Positions 26,160-40,359 of a stretch of 64,000 nt of DNA are shown here, piece after piece. The DNA is from Halictus rubicundus (taxonomy: Eukaryota > Arthropoda > Insecta > Hymenoptera > Halictidae). The translations under genes and the position numbers were made by a program. The DNA is taken from positions 620,001-684,000 of the forward strand of contig NW_027488628.1 of the NCBI RefSeq assembly GCF_050948215.1, given 5' to 3'. The notes under the pieces were generated by a model that was not told where the DNA came from, did no database searches, and saw nothing but the letters and a program-made list of their open reading frames with translations. Every line of letters starts with the position of its first letter. Positions within the stretch are counted from its first letter, which is position 1.

Positions 26160-29100
26160 AGGATAGGATAGAGGATAGGATAGGGGATTTGATAGGATAG
26201 AGGATATTATAGGATAGAGGATAGGATAGAGGATAGGATAGGATAGAGGACAGGATAGGATAGAGGATAGGATAGGATAGAGGATTGGATAGGATACAGG
26301 AAAGGATAGGATTGAGGATAGATGATAGGATATGATAGAGGATAGGATAGGATAGAGGATAGGATAGACGATAGGATAGGATAGAGGATAGGATAGGATA
26401 GAGGATAGGATAGGATAGAGGATAGGATAGGATAGAGGATAGGATAGGATATAGGATAGGATAGGATAGAGGATAGGATAGGATAGAGGATAGGATAGGA
26501 TAGAGGATAGGATAGGATAGAGGATAGGATAGAGGATAGGATAGGATAGGATAGAGGATAGGATAGGATAGAGGATTGGATAGGATACAGGAAAGGATAG
26601 GATTGATGATAGATGATAGGATAGGATAGAGGATTGGATAGGATACAGGATAGGATAGGATAGAGGATAGGATAGGGGATTTGATAGGATAGAAGATAGG
26701 ATAGGATAGAGGATAGGATAGGATAGAGGATAGGATAGGATAGAGGATAGGATAGACGATAGGATAGACGATAGGATAGGATAGAGGATAGGATAGGATA
26801 GACGATAGGATAGGATAGAGGATAGGATAGGGGATTTGATAGGATAGAGGATATTATAGGATAGAAGATGGGATAGGATAGAGGATAGGATAGGATAGAG
26901 GATAGCATAGGATAGAGGATAGGATAGGATAGAGGATAGGATAGGATAGAGGATAGGATAGACGATAGGATAGGATAGAGGATAGGATAGGATAGAGGAT
27001 AGGATAGAGGATAGATGATAGGATAGGATAGAGGATAGGATAGGGGATTTGATAGGATAGAGGATAGGATAGGAAAGAGGATAGGACAGACGATAGGATT
27101 TGATAGAGGATAGGATAGAATAGAGGATAGGATAGGATAGAGGATAGGATAGGATAGAGGATAGGATAGGATAGAGGATAGGATAGGATAGAGGATAGGA
27201 TAGGATAGAGGATAGGATAGGATAGGATAGAGGATAGGATAGGATAGAGGATTGGATAGGATACAGGAAAGGATAGGATTGATGATAGATGATAGGATAG
27301 GATAGAGGATAGGATAGGATAGAGGATAGGATAGACGATAGGATAGACGATAGGATAGGATAGAGGATAGGATAGACGATAGGATAGAGGAGAGGATAGG
27401 ATAGAGGATAGGATAGGATAGAGGATAGGATAGGATAGAGTATAGGATAGGATAGAGGATTGGATAGGATAGAGGATAGATGATAGGATAGGATAGAGCA
27501 TTGGATAGGATACAGGATAGGATAGGATAGAGGATAGGATAGACGATAGGATAGGATAGAGGATAGGATAGGATAGAGGATAGGATAGGATAGAGGATAG
27601 GATAGACGACAGGATAGGATAGAGGATAGGATGGGATAGAGGATAGGATAGGATAGAGGATAGGATAGAGGATAGGATAGAGGATAGGATAGAGAATAGG
27701 TTAGGATAGAGGATAGGATAGGATAGAGGATAGGATAGTATAGAGGATAGGATAGACGATAGGATAGGATAGAGGATAGGATAGGATAGAGGATAGGATA
27801 GGATAGAGGATTGGATAGGATACAGGAAAGGATAGGATTGAGGTTAGATGATAGGATAGGATAGAGGATAGGATAGGATAGAGGAGAGGATAGGATAGAG
27901 TATAGGATAGGATAGAGGATTGGATAGGATAGAGGATAGATGATAGGATAGGATAGAGCATTGGATAGGATACAGGATAGGATAGGATAGAGGATGGGAT
28001 AGACGATAGGATAGGATAGAGGATAGGATAGGATAGAGGATAGGATAGGATAGAGGATAGGCTAGACGACAGGATAGGATAGAGGATAGGATAGGATAGA
28101 GGATAGGATAGGATAGAGGATAGGATAGGATAGAGGATAGGATAGGATAGAGGATAGGATATGATAGAGGATAGGATAGGATAGAGGATAGGATAGAGGA
28201 TAGGATAGAGGATACGATAGAGAATAGGTTAGGATAGAGGATAGGATAGGATAGAGGATAGGATAGGATAGAGGATAGGATAGGATAGACGATAGGATAG
28301 GATAGAGGATAGGTTAGGATAGAGGATAGGATAGGATAGAGGATTGGATAGGATACAGGAAAGGATAGGATTGAGGTTAGATGATAGGATAGGATAGAGG
28401 ATAGGATAGGATAGAGGAGAGGATAGGAGAGAGGATAGGATAGGATAGAGGATAGGATAGGATAGAGGATAGGATAGGATAGAGGATAGGATAGGATAGA
28501 CGATAGGATAGGATAGAGGATAGGATAGGATAGAGGATAGGATAGGATAGGATAGAGGATAGGATAGGATAGAGGATAGGATAGGATAGAGGATAGGATA
28601 GAGGATAGGATAGAGGATAGGATAGAGGATAGGATAGAGGATAGCATAGGATAGAGGATAGGATAGGATAGCGGATAGGATAGGATAGAGGATAGGATAG
28701 GACAGAGGATAGGATAGGACAGAGGATAGGATAGGGGATAGGATAGGATAGTAGATATTATAGGATAGAGGATAGGATAGGATAGAGGATAGGATAGGAT
28801 AGAGGATAGGATAGACGATAGGATAGGATAGAGGATAGGATAGGATAGAGGATAGGATAGGATAGAGGATAGGATAGGATAGAGGATAGGATAGACGATA
28901 GGATAGGATACAGGATAGGATAGGATAGAGGATAGGATAGGGGATTTGATAGGATAGAGGATTGGATAGGATACAGGAAAGGATAGGATTGGTGATAGAT
29001 GATAGCATAGGATAGAGGATTGGATAGGATACAGGATAGGATAGGATAGAGGATAGGATAGGGGATTTGATAGGATAGAGGATATTATAGGATAGAGGAT

Positions 29101-31150
29101 AGGATAGAGGATAGGATAGGATAGAGGACAGGATAGGATAGAGGATAGGATAGGATAGAGGATAGGATAGGATAGAGGATAGGATAGGATAGAGGATAGG
29201 ATAGAGGATAGGATAGAGGATAGGATAGAGAATAGGTTAGGATAGAGGATAGGATAGGATAGAGGATAGGATAGTATAGAGGATAGGATAGACGATAGGA
29301 TAGGATAGAGGATAGGATAGGATAGAGGATAGGATAGGATAGAGGATTGGATAGGATACAGGAAAGGATAGGATTGAGGTTAGATGATAGGATAGAATAG
29401 AGGATAGGATAGGATAGAGGAGAGGATAGGAGAGAGGATAGGATAGGATAGAGGACAGGATAGGATAGAGGATAGGATAGGATAGAGGATAGGATAGGAT
29501 AGAGTATAGGATAGGATAGAGGATTGGATAGGATAGAGGATAGATGATAGGATAGGATAGAGCATTGGATAGGATACAGGATAGGATAGGATAGAGGATA
29601 GGATAGGGGATTTGATAGGATAGAGGATAGGATAGGATAGAAGATGGGATAGGATAGAGGATAGGATAGGATAGAGGATAGGATAGGATAGAGGATAGGA
29701 TAGGATAGAGGATAGGATAGACGATAGGATAGGATAGAAGATAGGATAGGATAGAGGATAGGATAGAGGATAGATGATAGGATAGGATAGAGGATAGGAT
29801 AGGGGATTTGATAGGATAGAGGATAGGATAGGAAAGAGGATAGGATAGACGATAGGATAGGATAGAGGATAGGATAGGATAGAGGATAGGATAGGATAGA
29901 GGATAGGATAGGATAGAGGATAGGATAGGATAGAGGATAGGATAGGATAGTGGATAGGATAGGATAGGATAGAGGATAGGATACTATAGAGGATAGGATA
30001 GGATAGAGGCTAGGATAGGATAGAGGATAGGATAGGATAGAGGATAGAGGATAGGATAGAGGATCGGATAGGATAGAGGATAGGATAGGATAGAGGATAG
30101 GATAGGATAGAGGATAGGATAGGATAGAGGATAGGATAGGATAGAGGATAGGATAGGATAGAGGATAGGATAGGATAGAGGATAGGATAGGATAGAGGAT
30201 AGGATAGGATAGGATAGAGGATAGGATAGGATAGAGGATTGGATAGGATACAGGAAAGGATAGGATTGATGATAGATGATAGGATAGGATAGAGGATAGG
30301 ATAGGATAGAGGATAGGATAGACGATAGGATAGACGATAGGATAGGATAGAGGATAGGATAGGATAGACGATGGGATAGGATAGAGGATAGGATAGGATA
30401 GACGATAGGATAGGATAGAGGATAGGATAGGATAGACGATAGGATAGGATAGAGGATAGGATAGGGGATTTGATAGGATACAGGATAGGATAGAATAGAG
30501 GATAGGATAGGGTAGAGGATTGGATAGAGGATAGGATAGGATAGAGGATATTATAGGATAGAGGATATGATAGGATAGAGGATAGGATAGGATAGAGGAT
30601 AGGATAGGGGATTTGATAGGATAGAGGATAGGATAGGATAGAAGATAGGATAGGATAGAGGATAGGATGGGATAGAGGATTGGTTAGGGGATAGGATAGG
30701 ATAGAGGATATTATAGGATAGAGGATAGGATAGGATAGAGGATAGGATAGGATAGAGGATAGGATAGGATAGAGGATAGGATAGGATAGAGGATAGGATG
30801 GGATAGAGGATTGGATAGGGGATAGGATAGGATAGAGGATATTATAGGATAGAGGATATGATAGGATTGAGGATAGGATAGGATAGAGGATAGGATAGGA
30901 TAGAGGATACGATATCATAGGCGATAGGATAGGATAGAGGATAGGATAGGGGATTGGATAGGATACAGAACAGGATACGATAGGGGATAGGATAGGATAG
31001 AGGATAGGGTAGGATAGAGGATTGGATAGGTGATTTGATAGGATAGAGGATATTATAGGATAGAGGATAGGATAGAGGACAGGATAGGATAGAGGATAGG
31101 ATAGGATAGAGGATTGGATAGGATACGGGAAAGCTTAGGATTGAGGATAG
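26160..31150. repeat. Large satellite duplication, copy C (pairs with 44210-49160)
   Basis: The variant order matches a stretch about 18 kb downstream. Offset is 18,052 around 26.2-28 kb, 18,120 at the GTAGATATTA marker (28751 to 46871), 17,846 at the EcoRV-containing variant (30911 to 48757) and 18,018 at the HindIII-containing variant (31131 to 49149). The drift reflects local gain and loss of units. Homology probably extends further right, but I did not trace its ends. Confidence 0.75.
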
Positions 31151-34100
31151 GATAGAGGATAGGATAGGATAGAGGATAGGATATAGGATAGGATAGGATA
31201 GAGGATAGGATAGGATAGAGGATAGGATAGGATAGAGGATAGGATAGGATAGGATAGAGGATAGGATAGGATAGAGGATTGGATAGGATACAGGAAAGGA
31301 TAGGATTGATGATAGATGATAGGATAGGATAGAGGATAGGATAGGATAGAGGATAGGATAGACGATAGGATAGACGATAGGATAGGATAGAGGATATTAT
31401 AGGATAGAGGATAGGATAGAGGATAGGATAGAGGATAGGATAGGATAGAGGACAGGATAGGATAGAGGATAGGATAGGATAGAGGATTGGATAGGATACA
31501 GGAAAGGATAGGATTGAGGATAGATGATAGGATATGATAGAGGATAGGATAGGATAGAGGATAGGATAGGGGATTTGATAGGATAGAGGATATTATAGGA
31601 TAGAGGATAGGATAGAGGATAGGATAGGATAGAGGACAGGATAGGATAGAGGATAGGATAGGATAGAGGATTGGATAGGATACAGGAAAGGATAGGATTG
31701 AGGATAGATGATAGGATATGATAGAGGATAGGATAGGATAGAGGATAGGATAGACGATAGGATAGGATAGAGGATAGGATAGGATAGAGGATAGGATAGG
31801 ATAGAGGATAGGATAGGATAGAGGATAGGATAGGATATAGGATAGGATAGGATAGAGGATAGGATAGGATAGAGGATAGGATAGGATAGAGGATAGGATA
31901 GGATAGAGGATAGGATAGAGGATAGGATAGGATAGGATAGAGGATTGGATAGGATACAGGAAAGGATAGGATTGATGATAGATGATAGGATAGGATAGAG
32001 GATTGGATAGGATACAGGATAGGATAGGATAGAGGATAGGATAGGGGATTTGATAGGATAGAAGATAGGATAGGATAGAGGATAGGATAGGATAGAGGAT
32101 AGGATAGGATAGAGGATAGGATAGACGATAGGATAGACGATAGGATAGGATAGAGGATAGGATAGGATAGAGGATAGGATAGACGATAGGATAGACGATA
32201 GGATAGGATAGAGGATAGGATAGGATAGACGATAGGATAGGATAGAGGATAGGATAGGGGATTTGATAGGATACAGGATAGGATAGAATAGAGGATAGGA
32301 TAGGGTAGAGGATTGGATAGAGGATAGGGTAGGATAGAGGATAGGATAGGATAGACGATAGGATAGGATAGAGGATAGGATAGGGGATTTGATAGGATAC
32401 AGGATAGGATAGAATAGAGGATAGGATAGGGTAGAGGATTGGATAGAGGATAGGATAGGATAGAGGATATTATAGGATAGAGGATATGATAGGATAGAGG
32501 ATAGGATAGGATAGAGGATAGGATAGGGGATTTGATAGGATAGAGGATAGGATAGGATAGAAGATAGGATAGGATAGAGGAAAGGATAGGATAGAGGATA
32601 GGATAGGATAGAGGATAGGATAGGATAGAGGATAGGATAGGATAGACGATAGGATAGGATAGAGGATAGGATAGGATAGAGGATAGGATAGGATAGAGGA
32701 TAGGATAGGATAGAGGATAGGATAGACGATAGGATAGGATAGAGAATAGGATAGGATAGAGGATAGGATAGGATAGAGGATAGGATAGACGACAGGATAG
32801 GATAGAGGATAGGATAGGATAGAGGATAGGATAGGGGATTTGATAGGATAGAGGATAGGATAGAATAGAGGATAGGATAGGATAGAGGATTGGATAGAGG
32901 ATAGGATAGGATAGAGGATATTATAGGATAGAGGATATGATAGGATAGAGGATAGGATAGGATAGAGGATTGGATAGGATACAGGAAAGGATAGGATTGA
33001 TGATAGATGATAGGATAGGATAGAGGATAGGATAGACGATAGGATAGACGATAGGATAGGATAGAGGATAGGATAGGATAGAGGATAGGATAGAGGATAG
33101 GATAGAGGATAGGATAGGATACAGGATAGGATAGGATAGAGGATAGGATAGGGGATTTGATTGGATAGAGGATTGGGTAGGATACAGGAAAGGATAGGAT
33201 AGAGGAAAGGATAGGATAGAGGATAGGATAGAGGATAGGATAGGATAGAGGATAGGATAGACGATAGGATAGGATAGAGGATAGGATAGGATAGAGGATA
33301 GAATAGGATAGAGGATTGGATAGGATAGAGGATAGGATAGGATAGAAGATAGGATAGGATAGAGGATAGGATAGGATAGAGGATACGACAGGATTGAGGA
33401 TAGGATAGAGGATAGAATAGGATAGAGGATAGGATAGAGGATAGGATAGGATAGAGGACAGGATAGGATAGAGGATAGGATAGGATAGAGGATTGGATAG
33501 GATACAGGAAAGGATAGGATTGAGGATAGATGATAGGATATGATAGAGGATAGGATAGGATAGAGGATAGGATAGACGATAGGATAGGATAGAGGATAGG
33601 ATAGGATAGAGGATAGGATAGGATAGAGGATAGGATAGGATAGAGGATAGGATAGGATAGAGGATAGGATAGGATAGAGGATAGGATAGGATATAGGATA
33701 GGATAGGATAGAGGATAGGATAGGATAGAGGATAGGATAGGATAGAGGATAGGATAGAGGATAGGATAGGATAGGATAGAGGATAGGATAGGATAGAGGA
33801 TTGGATAGGATACAGGAAAGGATAGGATTGATGATAGATGATAGGATAGGATTGAGGATTGGATAGGATACAGGATAGGATAGGATAGAGGATAGGATAG
33901 GGGATTTGATAGGATAGAAGATAGGATAGGATAGAGGATAGGATAGGATAGAGGATAGGATAGGATAGAGGATAGGATAGACGATAGGATAGACGATAGG
34001 ATAGGATGGACGATAGGATAGGATAGAGGATAGGATAGGGGATTTGATAGGATAGAGGATAGGATAGGATAGAAGATGGGATAGGATAGAGGATAGGATA

Positions 34101-37100
34101 GGGTAGAGGATAGGATAGGATAGAGGATAGGATAGGATAGAGGATAGGATAGACGATAGGATAGGATAGAAGATAGGATAGGATAGAGGATAGGATAGAG
34201 GATAGATGATAGGATAGGATAGAGGATAGGATAGGGGATTTGATAGGATAGAGGATAGGATAGGAAAGAGGATAGGATAGACGATAGGATAGGATAGAGG
34301 ATAGGATAGGATAGAGGATAGGATAGGATAGAGGATAGGATAGGATAGAGGATAGGATAGGATAGGATAGAGGATAGGATACTATAGAGGATAGGATAGG
34401 ATAGAGGAAAGGATAGGATAGAGGATAGGATAGGATAGAGGATAGGATAGGATAGAGGATAGGATAGGATAGACGATAGGATAGGATAGAGGATAGGATA
34501 GGATAGAGGATAGGATAGGATAGAGGATAGGATAGGATAGAGGATAGGATAGACGATAGGATAGGATAGAGAATAGGATAGGATAGAGGATAGGATAGGA
34601 TAGAGGATAGGATAGACGACAGGATAGGATAGAGGATAGGATAGGATAGAGGATAGGATAGGGGATTTGATAGGATAGAGGATAGGATAGAATAGAGGAT
34701 AGGATAGGATAGAGGATTGGATAGAGGATAGGATAGGATAGAGGATATTATAGGATAGAGGATATGATAGGATAGAGGATAGGATAGGATAGAGGATTGG
34801 ATAGGATACAGGAAAGGATAGGATTGATGATAGATGATAGGATAGGATAGAGGATAGGATAGACGATAGGATAGACGATAGGATAGGATAGAGGATAGGA
34901 TAGGATAGAGGATAGGATAGAGGATAGGATAGAGGATAGGATAGGATACAGGATAGGATAGGATAGAGGATAGGATAGGGGATTTGATTGGATAGAGGAT
35001 TGGGTAGGATACAGGAAAGGATAGGATAGAGGAAAGGATAGGATAGAGGATAGGATAGAGGATAGGATAGGATAGAGGATAGGATAGACGATAGGATAGG
35101 ATAGAGGATAGGATAGGATAGAGGATAGAATAGGATAGAGGATTGGATAGGATAGAGGATAGGATAGGATAGAAGATAGGATAGGATAGAGGATAGGATA
35201 GGATAGAGGATACGACAGGATTGAGGATAGGATAGAGGATAGAATAGGATAGAGGATAGGATAGAGGATAGGATAGGATAGAGGACAGGATAGGATAGAG
35301 GATAGGATAGGATAGAGGATTGGATAGGATACAGGAAAGGATAGGATTGAGGATAGATGATAGGATATGATAGAGGATAGGATAGGATAGAGGATAGGAT
35401 AGACGATAGGATAGGATAGAGGATAGGATAGGATAGAGGATAGGATAGGATAGAGGATAGGATAGGATAGAGGATAGGATAGGATAGAGGATAGGATAGG
35501 ATAGAGGATAGGATAGGATATAGGATAGGATAGGATAGAGGATAGGATAGGATAGAGGATAGGATAGGATAGAGGATAGGATAGAGGATAGGATAGAGGA
35601 TAGGATAGGATAGGATAGAGGATAGGATAGGATAGAGGATTGGATAGGATACAGGAAAGGATAGGATTGATGATAGATGATAGGATAGGATTGAGGATTG
35701 GATAGGATACAGGATAGGATAGGATAGAGGATAGGATAGGGGATTTGATAGGATAGAAGATAGGATAGGATAGAGGATAGGATAGGATAGAGGATAGGAT
35801 AGGATAGAGGATAGGATAGACGATAGATGATAGGATAGGATAGAGGATAGGATAGGGGATTTGATAGGATAGAGGATAGGATAGGAAAGAGGATAGGATA
35901 GACGATAGGATAGGATAGAGGATAGGATAGGATAGAGGATAGGATAGGATAGAGGATAGGATAGGATAGAGGATAGGATAGGATAGGATAGAGGATAGGA
36001 TACTATAGAGGATAGGATAGGATAGAGGCTAGGATAGGATAGAGGATAGGATAGGATAGAGGATAGAGGATAGGATAGAGGATAGGATAGGATAGAGGAT
36101 AGGATAGGATAGGATAGAGGATAGGATAGGATAGAGGATAGGATAGGATAGAGGATAGGATAGGATAGAGGATAGGATAGGATAGAGGATAGGATATTAT
36201 AGAGGATAGGATAGGATAGAGGATAGGATAGGATAGAGGATAGGATAGGATAGAGGATAGGATAGACGATAGGATAGACGATAGGATAGGATAGAGGATA
36301 GGATAGGATAGACGATAGGATAGGATAGAGGATAGGATAGGGGATTTGATAGGATACAGGATAGGATAGAATAGAGGATAGGATATGGTAGAGGATTGGA
36401 TAGAGGATAGGATAGGATAGAGGATATTATAGGATAGAGGATATGATAGGATAGAGGATAGGATAGGATAGAGGATAGGATAGGGGATTTGATAGGATAG
36501 AGGATAGGATAGGATAGAAGATAGGATAGGATAGAGGATAGGATAGGATAGAGGATAGGATAGGATAGAGGATAGGATAGGATAGAGGATAGGATAGGAT
36601 AGAGGATAGGATAGGATAGAGGATAGGATAGGATAGAGGATAGGATAGACGATAGGATAGGATAGAGGATAGGATAGGGGATTTGATAGGATAGAGGATA
36701 GGATAGAATAGAGGATAGGATAGGATAGAGGATTGGATAGAGGATAGGATAGGATAGAGGATATTATAGGATAGAGGATATGATATGATAGAGGATAGGA
36801 TAGGATAGAAGATAGGATAGGATAGAGGATAGGATAGGATAGGATAGAGGATAGGATAGAGGATAAGATAGGATAGAGGATAGGATAGACGATAGGATAG
36901 AATAGAGGATAGGATAGGATAGAGGATAGGATAGGATAGGATAGAGGATAGGATAGAGGATAGGATAGGATAGAGGATAGGATAGGATAGAGGATAGGAT
37001 AGGATAGAGGATAGGATAGAGGATAGGATAGAGGATAGGATAGGATACAGGATAGGATAGGATAGAGGATAGGATAGGGGATTTGATTGGATAGAGGATT

Positions 37101-40100
37101 GGATAGGATACAGGAAAGGAAACTATTGATGATAGATGATAGGATAGGATAGAGGATTGGATAGGATACAGGATTGGATAGGATAGAGGATAGGATAGGG
37201 GATTTGATAGGATAGAGGATATTATAGGATAGAGGATAGGATAGAGGATAGGATAGGATAGAGGACAGGATAGGATAGAGGATAGGATAGGATAGAGGAT
37301 TCGATAGGATACAGGAAAGGATAGGATTGAGGATAGATGATAGGATATGATAGAGGATAGGATAGGATAGAGGATAGGATAGACGATAGGATAGGATAGA
37401 GGATAGGATAGGAAAGAGGATAGGATAGACGATAGGATTTGATAGAGGATAGGATAGGATAGAGGATAGGATAGGATAGAGGATAGGATAGGATAGAGGA
37501 TAAGATAGGATAGAGGATAGGATAGACGATAGGATAGAATAGAGGATAGGATAGGATAGAGGATAGGATAGAGGATAGGATAGAGGATAGGATAGGATAC
37601 AGGATAGGATAGGATAGAGGATAGGATAGGGGATTTGATTGGATAGAGGATTGGATAGGATACAGGAAAGGATAGGATTGATGATAGATGATAGGATAGG
37701 ATAGAGGATTGGATAGGATACAGGATTGGATAGGATAGAGGATAGGATAGGGGATTTGATAGGATAGAGGATATTATAGGATAGAGGATAGGATAGAGGA
37801 TAGGATAGGACAGATGACAGGATAGGATAGATAATAGGATAGGATAGAGGATTGGATAGGATACAGGAAAGGATAGGATTGAGGATAGATGATAGGATAT
37901 GATAGAGGATAGGATAGGATAGAGGATAGGATAGGATAGAGGATTGGATAGGATAGAGGATAGAATAGGTTAGGTGATAGGATAGGATAGAGGATAGGAT
38001 AGGATAGAGGATAGGATAGAGGATAGGATAGAGGATAGGATAGAGGATAGGATAGAGGATAGGATAGAGGATAGGATAGGACAGAGGATAGCATAGGATA
38101 GAGGATAGGATAGGATAGAGGATAGGATAGGATAGAGGATAGGATAGGATAGAGGATAGGATAGGATAGAGGATAGGATAGGGGATATGATAGGATAGAG
38201 GATAGGGTAGGATAGAAGATAGGACAGGATGGAGGATAGGATAGGATAGAGGATAGGATAGGATAGAGGATAGGATAGGATAGGATAGCGGATATGATAG
38301 GATAGAAGATTGGATAGGATACAGGAAAGGATAGGATTGAGTATAGATGATAGGATAGGATAGAGGATTGAATTGGATACAGGATAGGATAGGATAGAGA
38401 ATAGGATATGGGATTTGATAGGATAGAGGATAGGATAGGATAGAAGATAGGATACGATAGAGGATAAGATAGGATAGAGGATTAGATAGGACAGAGGATA
38501 GGATAGGATAGAGGATAGGATAGAGGATTTGATAGGATAGAGGATAGGATAGGATAGAAGATAGGATAGGATAGAGGATAGAATAGGATAGAGGATAGGA
38601 TAGGATAGAGGATAGGTTAGGATAGAGGATAGGATAGGATAGAGGATAGGATAGGATAGATGATAGGATAGGATAGAGGATTGGATAGGATACAGGATAG
38701 GATAGGATAGGGGAATTGATAGGATAGAGGATAGGATAGGATAGAGGATAGGATAGGAAAGATGATAGCGTAGGATAGAGGATAGGATAGGATAGAGGAT
38801 ACGATAGGATAGAGGATAGAATAGGATAGAGGATAGGATAGGATAGAGGATAGGATAGGATAGCGGATAGGATAGGATAGAGGATAGGATAGGGCAGAGG
38901 ATAGGGTAGATGATTTGATAGGATAGAGGATAGGATAGGATAGAGGATTGGATAGGATAGAGGATAGGATAGGATAGAAGATAGGATAGGATAGAGGATA
39001 GGATAGGATAGAGGATACGACAGGATTGAGGATAGGATAGAGGATAGAATAGGATAGAGGATAGGATAGAATAGAGTATAGGATAGGATAGAGGATAGGA
39101 TAGGACAGAGGATAGCATAGGATAGAGGATAGGATAGGATAGAGGATAGGATAAAATAGAGGATAGGATAGACGATAGGATAGGATAGAGGATAGGATAG
39201 GACAGAGGATAGGTTAGGATAGAGGATAGGATAGGGGATTTGATAGGATAGGATAGACGATAGGATAGGATAGAGGATAGGATAGGACAGAGGATAGGAT
39301 AGGATAGAGGATAGGATAGGGGATTTGATAGGAAAGGATAGAGGATAGGATAGGATAGAGGATAGGATAGGAGAAAGGATAGGATGGGATAGAGGACAGA
39401 ATAGGATAGAGGATAGGATAGGACAGAGGATAGGATAGGACAGAGGATAGGATAGGACAGAGGATAGGATAGGGGATTTGATAGGATAGAGAATAGGATA
39501 GGATAGACGATAGGATAGGATAGAGGATTAGATAGGATAGAGGATATGATACGATAGAGGATAGGATAGGGGATTTGATAGGATAGATGATAGGATAGGA
39601 TAGAGGATTGGATAGGATACAGGATAGGATAGGATAGGGGAATTGATAGGATAGAGGATAGGATAGGATAGAAGATAGGATAGGATAGAGGATAGGATAG
39701 GATAGAGGATAGGATAGGATAGAGGATAGCGTAGGATAGAGGATAGGATAGGATAGAGGATACGATAGGATAGAGGATAGGATAGGATAGAGGATAGGAT
39801 AGGATAGCGGATAGGAAAGGATAGAGGATAGGATAGGGCAGAGGATAGGATAGGGTATTTGATAGGATAGAGGATAGGATAGGATAGACGATAGGATAGG
39901 ATAGAGGATAGGATAGGATAGAGGATAGGATAGGATAGAGGATAGGACAGGATAGAGGATTGGATAGAGGATAGGACAGAGGACAGGATAGGATAGAAGA
40001 TAGGATAGGATAGAGGATAGGATAGGATAGAGGATAGGATAGGATAGAGGATAGGATAGGATAGAGGATAGGATAGAAGATAGAATAGGATAGAGGATAG

Positions 40101-40125
40101 GATAGGGGATTTGATAGGATGGAGG

Positions 40126-40129
40126 ATAG
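40126..40129. repeat. Possible 4-bp target-site duplication, left of LTR copy 1
   Basis: ATAG precedes the LTR and ATAG (40360-40363) follows it. Four to six bp duplications are normal for LTR retrotransposons, but ATAG is so common in this satellite that the match carries little weight by itself. Confidence 0.5.
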
Positions 40130-40131
40130 TG

Positions 40132-40154
40132 TAGGGAGTATCGTTGACTCCCTA
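40132..40154. other. Perfect inverted repeat at the LTR start
   Basis: TAGGGAGT (40132-40139) and ACTCCCTA (40147-40154) are exact reverse complements around a 7-base loop. The same structure is present in the second LTR at 56607-56629. It overlaps the terminal TGTAGG. Function is unknown. Confidence 0.75.
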
Positions 40155-40211
40155 GGGCATCCGCTAGGCGACGCAGCGGGCGCCAATAAATAGGAGCACG
40201 ACTCTATGTAT

Positions 40212-40251
40212 CTAGGGATTTTCCCCGAGACACGCTCGGCGTCCTCCCTAG
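40212..40251. other. Nested inverted repeats inside the LTR
   Basis: CTAGGGA (40212-40218) pairs with TCCCTAG (40245-40251). Within it, CCGAG (40225-40229) pairs with CTCGG (40235-40239) around ACACG. The RNA could fold as a two-tier hairpin. The second LTR copy keeps it unchanged. It lies between the TATA-like box and the AATAAA, where a transcript leader would be. Confidence 0.65.
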
Positions 40252-40359
40252 GCACCAGTCGCACTGAGTCTGCCGCCACGTGCAGATACAAATAAAGTTC
40301 CTCTTGCCAACATACACGTGCCTAGTTCTTTTACCTGGATGGTAGGCCCCATACCTACA

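Larger units (their letters stand above)
19518..40129. repeat. GGATA/GAGGATA satellite array, block 2
   Basis: This is the same satellite as block 1, uninterrupted for about 20.6 kb. Variant markers include GATATCATAGG at 25353 and 30911 (in place of the GATATCTTAGG of block 1), GGAAAGCTTAGG with its HindIII site at 25745 and 31131, and ACTATAGAGG with a nearby GAGGCTAGG. From about 38 kb onward the units are more diverged, with more point changes (GGATAGCGG, GGGAATTGATAGG, GATACGACAGG) than in the left half. No gene, RNA or unrelated insert is seen. Confidence 0.97.
40130..40359. mobile_element. Probable solo LTR, copy 1
   Basis: This is a 230-bp non-satellite island. It starts TGTAGG and ends CCTACA, a 6-bp inverted terminus with the TG...CA ends of a long terminal repeat, and is flanked by ATAG on both sides. 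Inside are a TATA-like CAATAAATAG (40184-40193), an AATAAA at 40291-40296 that would suit a polyadenylation signal about 65 bp before the end, and two CACGTG palindromes (40277-40282 and 40315-40320). No internal retroelement region is attached, so a solo LTR left by recombination is the simplest reading. The AATAAA suggests + orientation. A short MITE or SINE-like element is the alternative. The superfamily cannot be told from the LTR alone. Open frames crossing it on the minus strand are accidental. Confidence 0.72.

Noticed and set aside
37970..40291. Minus-strand frame beginning with a non-repetitive stretch of about 50 residues
   Set aside because: The non-repetitive part is simply the reverse of the LTR-like island, ending in satellite. 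The second copy gives the same reading, and nothing in it resembles a known protein.
40130..40359. tRNA or rRNA fragment in the island
   Set aside because: The hairpins do not form a cloverleaf, and I see no A-box/B-box pair in the right register or rRNA-like segment.
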